Below the pieces are notes generated by a model, which saw only the letters and a program-made list of their open reading frames with translations, was not told the origin of the DNA and ran no database searches. Shown piece by piece: positions 52,801 through 59,951 of a stretch of 64,000 nt of DNA. Position 1 is the first letter of the stretch. Each line of letters starts with the position of its first letter. The stretch is from assembly GCA_021647585.1 (NCBI GenBank), contig JAKIUK010000005.1:24555-88554 (forward strand), given 5' to 3'. The stretch comes from Methylococcaceae bacterium. Its GTDB lineage: Bacteria > Pseudomonadota > Gammaproteobacteria > Methylococcales > Methylomonadaceae. A program made the translations under genes and the position numbers.

Positions 52801-52908
52801 AACAGGTAAGCCTTGATAACTTCGATAACCTGTTGCAATAACTACAACAGCAAGTACCAGCATGAGTAGCCGGCTGCGTAGGGATAAATTAATTATTTGA
52901 TTGATCAT
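49807..52908 (-). CDS. czcA: CzcA-family heavy-metal RND permease
   Basis: Inner-membrane metal pump, 1033 residues. Twelve spans, N-terminal VDAFPDVSPNLVQIFTITDG, EIEMYVTYPVEAAMTGLP and the TM4 motif AIGMMVDGTIVMVEN, with the paired acidic residues of the proton relay but without the DFG that precedes the Asp in classical Zn/Co/Cd CzcA. The substrate could therefore differ from CzcA of Cupriavidus. Partner genes are czcB, czcC upstream and the PII-like gene downstream. A short interspersed repeat lies in the 177-bp gap to czcB. Confidence 0.93.
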   Translation of the reverse strand: MINQIINLSLRSRLLMLVLAVVVIATGYRSYQGLPVDAFPDVSPNLVQIFTITDGLAPEEIEMYVTYPVEAAMTGLPSIEKIRSVSNFGLSVVNVYFEDDVSIYFARQLVGERLQEARDQIPSSFGEPSMGPISTGMGLVLFYYLKDDTQKYSLEDLRSMQDWIVKFNLQTVKGVTEVLGIGGFEKQYHIVVQPDALLRYKVTLNELIERVRANNLNVGAQYLEKNSEQFIIRSVGLAKGISDIENIVVKTVDGRPVYLSELAEIKIGGAIRRGLQTRNGEGEVVAGMAIKLYGTNASTVIERVEQKIQNINKTLPEGVSIVPYYQQKDIVESAVSTVSSALIQGIILVALVLLVFMGGFRPSLVVALSIPFSVMFAFIAMGMLGMSANLMSLGGLAIAIGMMVDGTIVMVENVDRLLRESNPEESRLHVVGRACREVGQPILFAIAIIIIVFLPLFTLEGVEGKTFRPLAYTVSLAMLGSLIYALFLAPVLSDLLMRRKSVDAQGKMGLDERILNALLKPYRPAVEYFVNNRKVAVITSGGLLLLGMAVFPFLGSEFTPKLQEGTIVVQLTMAPSISINESKRNTSIVERRLLKIPEVVEVTSRIGRGEVGAHADPINSAEMYVILKDKDEWREPGNQEFIEMKIRETVAKLPGITANLTQPIEMSVDELLEGIKAELAIKLFGDDLAQLKAKADEIAAVVKKVAGAADIKVDQVSGTPQLVIIPDRLAIARYGLNLADVQDVIKIAIGGTTAGQVFEGIRRFDILVRYQKKDRDSIEAIRNLLVSGPDGIKVPLAQIATIKEIVGPRQITRENNQRFISIQANVIGRDIVSFVEEAQQVIDSKVKLPPGYFTTWGGEFRLQQEANKRLAIVVPITLLIVSLLLYSSFGSLKNAALILLNIPLALVGGVIALWISGQNLSVPASVGFIALFGIALGNGMVLMTYLNQLVKDGIPIDEASIKGACLRVRPVLMTAITTALGLIPLLLASGTGSEVQKPLATVVVGGLVTSTLLTLLVIPALYKWFATEGDQSK

Positions 52909-52947
52909 AGTTATTCCTTAGGTAGCTCGAAATTAATAAACTACCAG

Positions 52948-53045
52948 TATTGGGCAAGATTTTTGTTCGTCTTTAGCCGTGTAGTAATTGGCGCATAGTG
53001 AGCTACGTAACTATTGCTACACTGCTAAAGGTGGACAAAAAAACT
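52948..53045 (+). repeat. Interspersed 98-bp palindromic repeat, copy 2
   Basis: Partner of the repeat at 8587-8685 in opposite orientation: TATTGGGCAAGATTTTTG to GTGGACAAAAAAACTAG around a dyad GTGTAGTAATTGGCGCAT..ACTATTGCTACAC. Located between czcB and czcA. Confidence 0.7.
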
Positions 53046-53085
53046 AGTAAGAGTAGTGGTTTATTTGTTTCAAGCTGCCTTAATC

Positions 53086-54360
53086 TTAATGATGGTGGCC
53101 TTCGCCAAATTCACCTTTCTGCAACTGTGCTTTCAAGGAAAAGGCATTTTGACTGACATAGGTTTGACCTGGTTTTAATCCATGAATGATTTCAACTTGT
53201 TGAAAATCTTTACGTCCTGTTTGTACCTCTTGTGGTTCAAAATCACCGTCCTCATGCTGTACAAAAACGATAGTTTGACCCTCGATGGTTTGTAAAGAAG
53301 ATAAAGGGACAACAACCTCAGCCTGTTTTTTCTCAATAGCCACCTGTGCACTGACAAAAAGACCAGGCCGCCATTGTCCATCAGCGTTGTCAATAACCAC
53401 TCTGGCTAGTGCACTACGGGTTTTTTCATCTAATACAGGACTCAGCCAGCTGATACGACTCATAGAAGCCTCTTGTTTGTCAGTTAATCCAAAGCGAGTA
53501 CTAATTGATACCTGTTGTCCCTGCTGGATAAAAGGCAAATCTTTTTGATAAACTGTCAGATTTACCCAGACCTGAGATAAATCTGCAATGGTATAACTGC
53601 GATTATTGCTTTCCAGCACTTCCCCCTGGGCTGCATGTTTTTCAATAATCACACCATCAGCCGGGGCACGTAATTCATATAAAGTCAGATCTTTATCGGC
53701 ATTGCGTAAAACAGCAAGGATGGATTTTTTAGTCAACCCGATGGCCGATAGTCGTTGTTCTGCCGCCTTTCGCTTGATAGACATTTCTGCTTGTACTTGC
53801 CTGGCTGCCAAATATTCACGTTTAGCTGTGACTTTGCTTTTGTACAAATCCTGTTCACGTTTTAGATTGGTATTAGCCAGTTTCAATAAGCTGTCTGCTG
53901 CTACAAACTCGGCTTTGGCATCTGCCAGTTCACGACTCGATAGCGTAGCTAAAAGGTCTCCAGCTTTCACCTTATTACCCAGATGTTTAAATACCTGGCG
54001 TACTACACCTGAAACACGCGGAACCACATGATACAAACGCTCAGGCGCAACAATGACTTCACCTGTTAAACTGAGAGTTTTATTGATTACCCCGGATTTT
54101 GCTTGCGAGAGTTCAATAGAAAACTCTTGCAGTTCAGCAGCAGAAAACTTTAGCTCCGGCTCTTCATGTTCCTGATGCCCGTCATGGCTATGCCCTTCTT
54201 CGTCACCCTCTTTATGCTGCTCATGCTGCTCCGATTCATGATCATGGTCAGCCGCTAAAACTGAAGGTGGAACACTAGCCATTAATAGTAAAATAAATAA
54301 ACAGGACACTGACTTTAGACGGGTTCTGTTCCTATCTGTTACACAATTCATTTGTTTCAT
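53086..54360 (-). CDS. czcB: CzcB-family periplasmic adaptor with His-rich N-terminus
   Basis: Adaptor joining CzcA and CzcC, 424 residues. Signal segment ends VLAADHDHES; residues about 37-68 are a His/Glu-rich stretch (HDHESEQHEQHKEGDEEGHS) that probably binds divalent metal in the periplasm. Lipoyl/barrel-sandwich halves (VVPRVSGVVRQVFKHLGNKV and LRAPADGVIIEKHAAQGE), a coiled-coil hairpin and a membrane-proximal domain follow. It ends with EFGEGHHH. It starts by ATGA overlap with the czcC stop. Confidence 0.9.
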   Translation of the reverse strand: MKQMNCVTDRNRTRLKSVSCLFILLLMASVPPSVLAADHDHESEQHEQHKEGDEEGHSHDGHQEHEEPELKFSAAELQEFSIELSQAKSGVINKTLSLTGEVIVAPERLYHVVPRVSGVVRQVFKHLGNKVKAGDLLATLSSRELADAKAEFVAADSLLKLANTNLKREQDLYKSKVTAKREYLAARQVQAEMSIKRKAAEQRLSAIGLTKKSILAVLRNADKDLTLYELRAPADGVIIEKHAAQGEVLESNNRSYTIADLSQVWVNLTVYQKDLPFIQQGQQVSISTRFGLTDKQEASMSRISWLSPVLDEKTRSALARVVIDNADGQWRPGLFVSAQVAIEKKQAEVVVPLSSLQTIEGQTIVFVQHEDGDFEPQEVQTGRKDFQQVEIIHGLKPGQTYVSQNAFSLKAQLQKGEFGEGHHH

Positions 54361-55724
54361 TGGGTAGTCTCATTTGTTTTTTCAGACGATGGATTTAAAA
54401 CTCCACCGATTAATCGTTCAATTTTGGCCACATTCAGCTGGAAAACAGCTAATGCTTCAAGATGCTCACTACCACTTCGGAATAAAGTACGTTGGGCATC
54501 CAACAAATCCAGAGAACCGATTTCACCTAATCTATATGCCACTTTAACTGCTTTAAATGCTGCTCTGGCACTGGGTAATACCTCATCATGAAGTGCTGTT
54601 ATTTCAGTTAAGCTCATTTGAAGCCGCTGATAGTTATCGATTAATAATGAACGAATAGCAACTTTTGCCGTTTGTTGTTTTTGCATGGCCTGAGTTAAAA
54701 CCATCTGGGCTTCATCGACACCTGTTTGTTTATTATCAAAAATAAACAACGGCGCAGAAATACCAGCAACAGCGGCAAAATCATCATTGTCAGCAAAATG
54801 CCTGCCACCTGCCATAAAGGTAATATTAGGAATTTTCTGAGCTTTGGCTAAAGCAATCGCATTTCGATAGCTCTCTATCTCTGCTGTCCAACGTGCCAGA
54901 TCAGGATTATTGTTCAAACGAGTCAACAAGTCTGAGAATTCAGGAACTGCTTGCACTGCAAATAAATCACCACTAACCTCTTTAAATAAAGGCTTTATGC
55001 TGCCCCATACAGCAGCCAGGTTTTGTTTATTGCTAACCAGTTCACGAAGTATTCTGGCTTTGTTTAAACGCGCTTTTGCTAATTCGACTCTAGACTTACT
55101 TTGCTCTAATGGGGAAACTTTACCGGCTTTAACTCTGGCGACGACCGTGTTGAAAATTTCTTCAGCTACATCCGTAGTTTCAACGGCTAAATTGAGACGT
55201 GCCTGATTAGCTACTACTTTTATATAACGGGCAGCAACTTGATAAATAATATCCAAGCGCCTGGTTTCATAATCCCAGAGCGCTAAATCCCGTTCAGTCA
55301 TGGCTAATGCCTTGCGTTTGGCACGTTTCCCACCTAATTCAAACAGTTGACTGATAGATACGGTGGTTTCAGTTTGATCAAAATCACGCTTATTCCTCGA
55401 ACCTAAAAAGTTTTCTGCTTCAATACCTAATTCAGGATTAGGTAATAAACCTGCACGCAAGGTTTTTACATCATTGATGCGAATTTCCCAGGCAAACTCC
55501 TGTAATGTCGGGTTATGTAACAAAGCTAATGACAATGCTTCAGCTAAAGACAATGAGCCTTCAGGTTCGACTAATTCAATACGCTGCTCAAGCATATCAG
55601 GGGGGGATGGAACATTATAAGATTTTGTTTCTGCTATCAACGGTGACAGAAATAAGCAAAATACCAGGCTAATAAAAGACGATAAGTATTTTTTAAAAAG
55701 GTTGTTTGTATCTTGTGGGTTCAC
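54357..55724 (-). CDS. czcC: CzcC/TolC-family outer-membrane channel
   Basis: Outer-membrane channel for the CzcCBA pump, 455 residues. Signal segment ending PLIAETKS, two OEP halves, coiled-coil helices with VKAGKVSPLEQSKSRVELAK (about residue 195) and YRLGEIGSLDLLDAQRTLF near 415. First gene of the czcC-czcB-czcA-PII-zntA string, reading into czcB by ATGA overlap. Confidence 0.88.
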   Translation of the reverse strand: MNPQDTNNLFKKYLSSFISLVFCLFLSPLIAETKSYNVPSPPDMLEQRIELVEPEGSLSLAEALSLALLHNPTLQEFAWEIRINDVKTLRAGLLPNPELGIEAENFLGSRNKRDFDQTETTVSISQLFELGGKRAKRKALAMTERDLALWDYETRRLDIIYQVAARYIKVVANQARLNLAVETTDVAEEIFNTVVARVKAGKVSPLEQSKSRVELAKARLNKARILRELVSNKQNLAAVWGSIKPLFKEVSGDLFAVQAVPEFSDLLTRLNNNPDLARWTAEIESYRNAIALAKAQKIPNITFMAGGRHFADNDDFAAVAGISAPLFIFDNKQTGVDEAQMVLTQAMQKQQTAKVAIRSLLIDNYQRLQMSLTEITALHDEVLPSARAAFKAVKVAYRLGEIGSLDLLDAQRTLFRSGSEHLEALAVFQLNVAKIERLIGGVLNPSSEKTNETTQ

Positions 55725-55979
55725 TGAACCTCCTAAACTAAAATAACGTGTTATGCCTCAGGTAACTATGAGACGTTGATTTTTAGGAGGCATTAGATGG
55801 ATAAATCCAGAGAGAAATAGTATCTACTGTAAATTATCAAAGAGAAAAGCATTGATACGATTTAAAAAGTACGCAGTACGCAGTACGTAGCAAAAAAGTT
55901 CAATACTATGATCTACAAAAGAAAGGATGGTAAGGTGAAAAACAACCCTATACTAATCATCCATCAAACGCCAAAGGGT
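55725..55979. other. Upstream region of czcC, no gene
   Basis: Contains ATGCCTC..GAGGCAT (about 55752-55793), a small dyad, and a triple near-repeat GTACGCAGTACGCAGTACGTAG at about 55866-55889. It should hold the czcC promoter; I recognise no specific operator. Confidence 0.35.
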
Positions 55980-56327
55980 TTAGGCAATAGGAGGACGTAG
56001 TTTGGGCGCTATGCTTCTGGAGTACCAGAATTCGGATTGCAGAGATAAATTGATTATATTTTGTGCAAGAATGCTTTTTGGTGCAAAGGAAGACGTTGCC
56101 AATGTTTGCCCTATGTGTCCGCCATGGTCATAACTACAAACACCACAGTGGGGGGTATGGTCTTGAATAGCTAAGTAGCTATCAGAAACATGTTGAGTTT
56201 GTTGTATTGAAAAAACAGGATGCGATTGGTCAGAATCAGCTATAGACCAATCATGGATATCCGTCACCATCCAGGTAGACATCCAAAAAGTCAAAAATGC
56301 TAAAAAAAAAATACTCGCTCGCTTCAT
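55980..56327 (-). CDS. Small secreted protein, CzcI/DUF2946-like
   Basis: Exported protein of 115 residues with a signal-like N-terminus (KRASIFFLAFLTFWMSTWMV) and a His/Cys core HTPHCGVCSYDHGGHIG, suggesting metal binding, then a C-terminus APKLRPPIA. Small periplasmic proteins of this look (CzcI/CnrZ and DUF2946-like) accompany RND metal pumps. It is read toward czcC on the same strand, 255 bp before its start, and is divergent from another LRPP-ending protein (56496) across a Fur-like site. Confidence 0.6.
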   Translation of the reverse strand: MKRASIFFLAFLTFWMSTWMVTDIHDWSIADSDQSHPVFSIQQTQHVSDSYLAIQDHTPHCGVCSYDHGGHIGQTLATSSFAPKSILAQNIINLSLQSEFWYSRSIAPKLRPPIA

Positions 56328-56436
56328 GAATCAAATGATAGCAAAAATCAATAAAAGTTCAACTAAATTGTCAAATGTGAGCATAAAAAGATCAAATACG
56401 ATTTCCACTAACAAAAACTTTTACCAAACAATCTTG

Positions 56437-56453
56437 TTGACAATCATTATCAA
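56437..56453. promoter_or_regulatory. Fur-box-like site between divergent small genes
   Basis: TTGACAATCATTATCAA contains GACAATCATTATC, which matches GATAATCATTATC of the Fur consensus at all but one base. It lies in the 168-bp divergent gap between the genes at 56327 (-) and 56496 (+). Iron-linked or other Fur-family control of the small proteins is a reasonable prediction. Confidence 0.5.
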
Positions 56454-56495
56454 TTAGACTAAATTAATAAATAGTTAATCGCTTAAAACACATAA

Positions 56496-56876
56496 ATGAC
56501 AAAACAAGGCCTGCCAGTTTTACTTATACTGATGATGTTGATAACGCCCATTGCATCGGCGTTTGAACATTGTGCGGGTATGGATATGTCTGGTCATTTG
56601 TCTGAAATTCACCATCTTTCTGATACTCTGCCTGCTAATGATGCTATTTCTTTAGATTATAAAATAATAGTTAAAGGATCGCAGAACAATCAAACTGATA
56701 TAGACTGCCATAACAGTAGTAGCTGTACTGTTCATATTTGTGGAGGTTATGGCATAACCTCTACTATGTCTGCTATTAATATAGTCGCGACCTCCTCTTA
56801 TTTAATTTACCAGTACGCTTCACCTTACGATACCCTTTTACTCCCTGACTTAAGACCTCCCAAACAAATCCTCTAA
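56496..56876 (+). CDS. Small secreted protein with LRPP tail
   Basis: Exported protein of 126 residues with a signal peptide (cleavage near SAFE) and several Cys, His and Met (FEHCAGMDMSGHLSEIHH; CHNSSSCTVHICGG). It ends LPDLRPPKQIL, like the divergent neighbour's APKLRPPIA, so the two may be related. It precedes cusC (158 bp) on the same strand and could be a periplasmic metal chaperone for it. Not assigned to a family. Confidence 0.5.
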   Translation: MTKQGLPVLLILMMLITPIASAFEHCAGMDMSGHLSEIHHLSDTLPANDAISLDYKIIVKGSQNNQTDIDCHNSSSCTVHICGGYGITSTMSAINIVATSSYLIYQYASPYDTLLLPDLRPPKQIL

Positions 56877-56887
56877 CAGAGGATTTG
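56865..56887 (+). terminator. Hairpin over the stop codon of the small secreted gene
   Basis: CAAATCCTC and its perfect inverse GAGGATTTG flank TAACA, with the TAA stop codon (56874-56876) in the loop. It could end or slow transcription before cusC; there is no T-run. Confidence 0.45.
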
Positions 56888-56912
56888 TATACCAACGCTC
56901 AGGATACGCTGA

Positions 56913-56948
56913 GGTACGAATAAAGTCATCCATAGTGTTATTCGTACC
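56913..56948. repeat. 11-bp perfect hairpin before cusC
   Basis: GGTACGAATAA (56913-56923) and its exact inverse (56938-56948) with a 14-base loop lie 86 bp before cusC. Could be an operator or a leader hairpin. Confidence 0.45.
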
Positions 56949-57034
56949 ATAGTTCATCCTACAGCTAAAATACATTCCTCTTCATACACACTCTGGCTAT
57001 GCCAGTTTTTACTTCCCTTGTGTAAGAGGATTTT

Positions 57035-58315
57035 ATGATTTCAATCTACAAAACCGCATCTTTTTTTATATTGCTGGTTTTATCCAACATTGTTAATGCT
57101 GAACCAGTCGCTGTATTAACACTGCAATCAGCACTTGATATTGCTGTACGAGACAACCCCAGCCTGGCACAAATTCAGGCACGTTCAGAAGCTATGGCGG
57201 CTATACCGTCGCAGGTCGGCACTTTAGCTGATCCGGTAATTAGTTTTAATGCTTTAAACTTACCGGTCGACACCTTTGACACTCGCCAGGAAAATATGAC
57301 CCAACTGCAGGGTGGAATTTCTCAGGCTATTCCTTTCTTTGGCAAGCTCGCCTTGCGTGAACAGGCTGCCACTTATCAAGCAGAAGCCGCAACATTTGAT
57401 GTGACTGAAGCCCGTTTTCGTTTGTTACGCGATGTTAAAAAAATCTGGTGGGCGCTGTTCTATCTGGATCGGGCTTTAGAAATTATCATCGTCAATCAAA
57501 ATCTGTTACGTCAATTCGTTCAAATTGCTCAAACAAAATATGAAGTGGGTGAAGGTTTACAACAAGATGTGTTATTAGCACAACTGGAATTATCTAAATT
57601 ATTAGATACAGAAATCCGTTTAACGGGTGCTATAGACAAGGCCAAAGCACAAATGAATGCCTTACTTAATCTAGCTGCAAACCATCCATTCAAAATTCCC
57701 GAAAAAGCTCAGGAAGACCTGCCTACGCTGCAAGCAGAATCACAGTTATTTAAACAGGCTGAAAACTATCGCGCCATACTGGCTTCCAGACGTGTATCCA
57801 TCAATGCCGCCCAATCACGACTTGATCTGGCTAAAAAAAATTTTTTCCCTGATTTTAAAGTCGGTGCTTTTTATGGCGGTCGAGATAACACATTAGCTGG
57901 ACGGGAGCGTGCTGATTTCCTTAGCTTAAAACTCAGTATGAATGTACCAATTTTTGCTGCGACTAAGCAACAAAAAGAAGTCGATCAACGCAGTAAAGAA
58001 CTGCTGCAACAACGCTATGCCTTACAAGACCAATGGAATAATGTAAGAGCTGAAATATCATCCGCTTACAGTGATTTTCATCAATCTAAAAATCAGACGG
58101 TGTTATTTAAAAGTGGCATTATCCCCCAAGCTAGACAAACCGTTGCCTCTATGCTGGCCGGTTACCAGGTAAACAAAGTTGATTTTTTGAATCTGGTACG
58201 TAGCCAAATTACTTTATATAACTATGAAACTCAATATTGGCAAGCGTTAACTCAAGCCAATCAAGATTTAGCACAATTAACTGCCATGGTTGGCAAGGAA
58301 GAAATCTATGAATAA
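57035..58315 (+). CDS. cusC: CusC/CzcC-type outer-membrane channel
   Basis: Outer-membrane channel of a Cu/Ag-type RND system, 426 residues. Signal segment ending NIVNAEPV, OEP halves with QVGTLADPVISFNALNLPVD and the coiled coil YEVGEGLQQDVLLAQLELSK, and YQVNKVDFLNLVRSQITLY near the end. AGAGG precedes the ATG. Overlaps cusB by 8 bp. It belongs to the same general family as czcC in this window, but the two are clearly different proteins. Confidence 0.88.
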   Translation: MISIYKTASFFILLVLSNIVNAEPVAVLTLQSALDIAVRDNPSLAQIQARSEAMAAIPSQVGTLADPVISFNALNLPVDTFDTRQENMTQLQGGISQAIPFFGKLALREQAATYQAEAATFDVTEARFRLLRDVKKIWWALFYLDRALEIIIVNQNLLRQFVQIAQTKYEVGEGLQQDVLLAQLELSKLLDTEIRLTGAIDKAKAQMNALLNLAANHPFKIPEKAQEDLPTLQAESQLFKQAENYRAILASRRVSINAAQSRLDLAKKNFFPDFKVGAFYGGRDNTLAGRERADFLSLKLSMNVPIFAATKQQKEVDQRSKELLQQRYALQDQWNNVRAEISSAYSDFHQSKNQTVLFKSGIIPQARQTVASMLAGYQVNKVDFLNLVRSQITLYNYETQYWQALTQANQDLAQLTAMVGKEEIYE

Positions 58316-59951
58316 GTCTATATTGATTATTGCTCCTCTTATGTTGGCAATGGGGTTAGCCGGTGGTTACTGGTTAGCCGGTTCAAAACAAAATGGTGTA
58401 CAAACTAACGCCAATCCCGAACAAAGAAAAATTCTGTTTTATCGTAATCCAATGAATCCTTCAGTAACCTCCCCCGTCCCAACCAAAGATTCAATGGGAA
58501 TGGATTATGTACCGGTTTATGCGGAACAGGATAAACCAAAAACGCGCAAAATATTATTTTACCGTAGTCCAATGAATCCATCTGTTACCTCCCCTACCCC
58601 AGCTAAAGATTCGATGGGTATGGATTATGTCCCAGTCTATTCAGAAGATGGAGATAATTCCGATGCACCTGCCGGAACAGTCAAGATTGACAGTGACACG
58701 CTACAAAGTATTGGCGTACGTACGACAGCAGCCATCAAAGCAACTTTATCTCATACTGTCCGCGCAGTCGGTCGAATTGCATATGATGAAGAACGCATGG
58801 TACACCTGCACCCTAAAACGGAAGGCTGGATTGAAAAACTACATGTTGATAAAACAGGACAATGGGTAGAAAAAAACACCGATTTACTCAGTATTTATTC
58901 TCCTCAGTTAGTGGCCAGTCAGCAAGAATATATTCTCGCTCTAAATAATCTAAAAGCCTTGGAAAATAGCCCTATAAAAGATATTAGACAAGGTGCTGAA
59001 GGGCTCGTTAGAAGTTCTCGAGAGCGATTGAAGTTGCTTGATGTTCCGGCTCATCAAATGCGAGAACTACAACGCAATCAAAAGGTAAAAAAGAGTTTAC
59101 ATATCCATGCTCCAGAAGGCGGTATCGTAATGAAAATTGGTGCTCGTGAAGGACAGTTTGTCACGCCAGCGACTGAAATTTATATGATCGCTGATTTAAG
59201 TAAAGTCTGGGTTTATGCCAATATTTATGAGTATGAACTTCCCTGGGTTAAAGAAGGGGATGCCGTTGAAATGCAATTGGCGGGTGTACCCGGTAAAACT
59301 TTTGAGGGTCATTTGGCTTACATCTATCCTTATGCAGAAGCTAAAACACGCACCATTAAAGTCCGTTTAGTCTTTGATAACACTGAACTTTTGTTAAAAC
59401 CAGATATGTTTGCAGATGTCACTATTTACGCCGGTTTACAAGTTGATGCTGTGGTAATCCCCTCTGAAGCTGTGATTAGATCAGGGGCTCGCAATCAAGT
59501 TTTTGTTGTGAGAGAACCAGGTAAATTTGAACCTCGGCTCGTTACGCTCGGGCTTGCTTCAAATGGAAAGGTTTCTGTTTTAAAAGGGCTTAACGTCGGT
59601 GAAACGGTGGTTACTTCATCACAATTCTTGATTGATTCAGAATCCAAATTACGTGAAGCCACAGCTAAAATGATGCAATCAACATCCACTAAATCCAAAG
59701 CCGCAGAGTTTATCAATCAACAGGATATGTCCGATCATTCCAATATGAAAAATATGGATATACCCGATCATTCCAATATGAAAAATATGGATATACCCGA
59801 TCACTCCAATATGAAAAACATGGATATGTCCGATCACTCCAATATGAAAAATATGGATATGTCCGATCACTCCAATATGAGAAATAGGGATATGTCCGAT
59901 CATTCCAATATGAAAAACAGGGATAGCAACACGGAGATGAAAAATGATTAG
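58308..59951 (+). CDS. cusB: CusB-type adaptor with two metal-binding repeats and a Met/His tail
   Basis: Periplasmic adaptor of the Cus system. I start at the ATG at 58308 (MNKSILIIAPLM), 547 residues. After a signal/anchor come two heavy-metal-binding domains (about 45-80 and 83-118), each FYRxPMNPSVTSPxPxKDSMG then MDYVPVY. Adaptor domains follow (LLSIYSPQLVASQQEYILAL, LHIHAPEGGIVMK, and barrel). The C-terminal ~75 residues are six 11-residue repeats of the form DMSDHSNMKNM, rich in Met and His. Such residues bind Cu(I)/Ag(I). Doubling of the N-terminal domain and the tail are unusual. Confidence 0.92.
   Translation: MNKSILIIAPLMLAMGLAGGYWLAGSKQNGVQTNANPEQRKILFYRNPMNPSVTSPVPTKDSMGMDYVPVYAEQDKPKTRKILFYRSPMNPSVTSPTPAKDSMGMDYVPVYSEDGDNSDAPAGTVKIDSDTLQSIGVRTTAAIKATLSHTVRAVGRIAYDEERMVHLHPKTEGWIEKLHVDKTGQWVEKNTDLLSIYSPQLVASQQEYILALNNLKALENSPIKDIRQGAEGLVRSSRERLKLLDVPAHQMRELQRNQKVKKSLHIHAPEGGIVMKIGAREGQFVTPATEIYMIADLSKVWVYANIYEYELPWVKEGDAVEMQLAGVPGKTFEGHLAYIYPYAEAKTRTIKVRLVFDNTELLLKPDMFADVTIYAGLQVDAVVIPSEAVIRSGARNQVFVVREPGKFEPRLVTLGLASNGKVSVLKGLNVGETVVTSSQFLIDSESKLREATAKMMQSTSTKSKAAEFINQQDMSDHSNMKNMDIPDHSNMKNMDIPDHSNMKNMDMSDHSNMKNMDMSDHSNMRNRDMSDHSNMKNRDSNTEMKND
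59724..59921 (+). repeat. Six 33-bp tandem repeats in cusB
   Basis: Units of 33 bp encode DMSDHSNMKNM or DIPDHSNMKNM with later RN/KNR variants (repeat 5 and 6 end NR). The first four are near identical. The number may vary between strains by slippage. A minus-strand frame across the array is an artefact of the repeats. Confidence 0.85.

Noticed and set aside
55866..55889. GTACGCA-type triple repeat as an iteron/origin
   Set aside because: It is only three short, imperfect units next to czcC and no replication gene is present.
59679..59903. Antisense frame rich in Ile-His-Gly repeats
   Set aside because: It is the complement of the cusB tandem repeat; its regularity comes from that array.
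59724..59921. CRISPR-like regular repeats
   Set aside because: The 33-bp units are contiguous without spacers and are in frame within cusB, so this is a coding tandem repeat.
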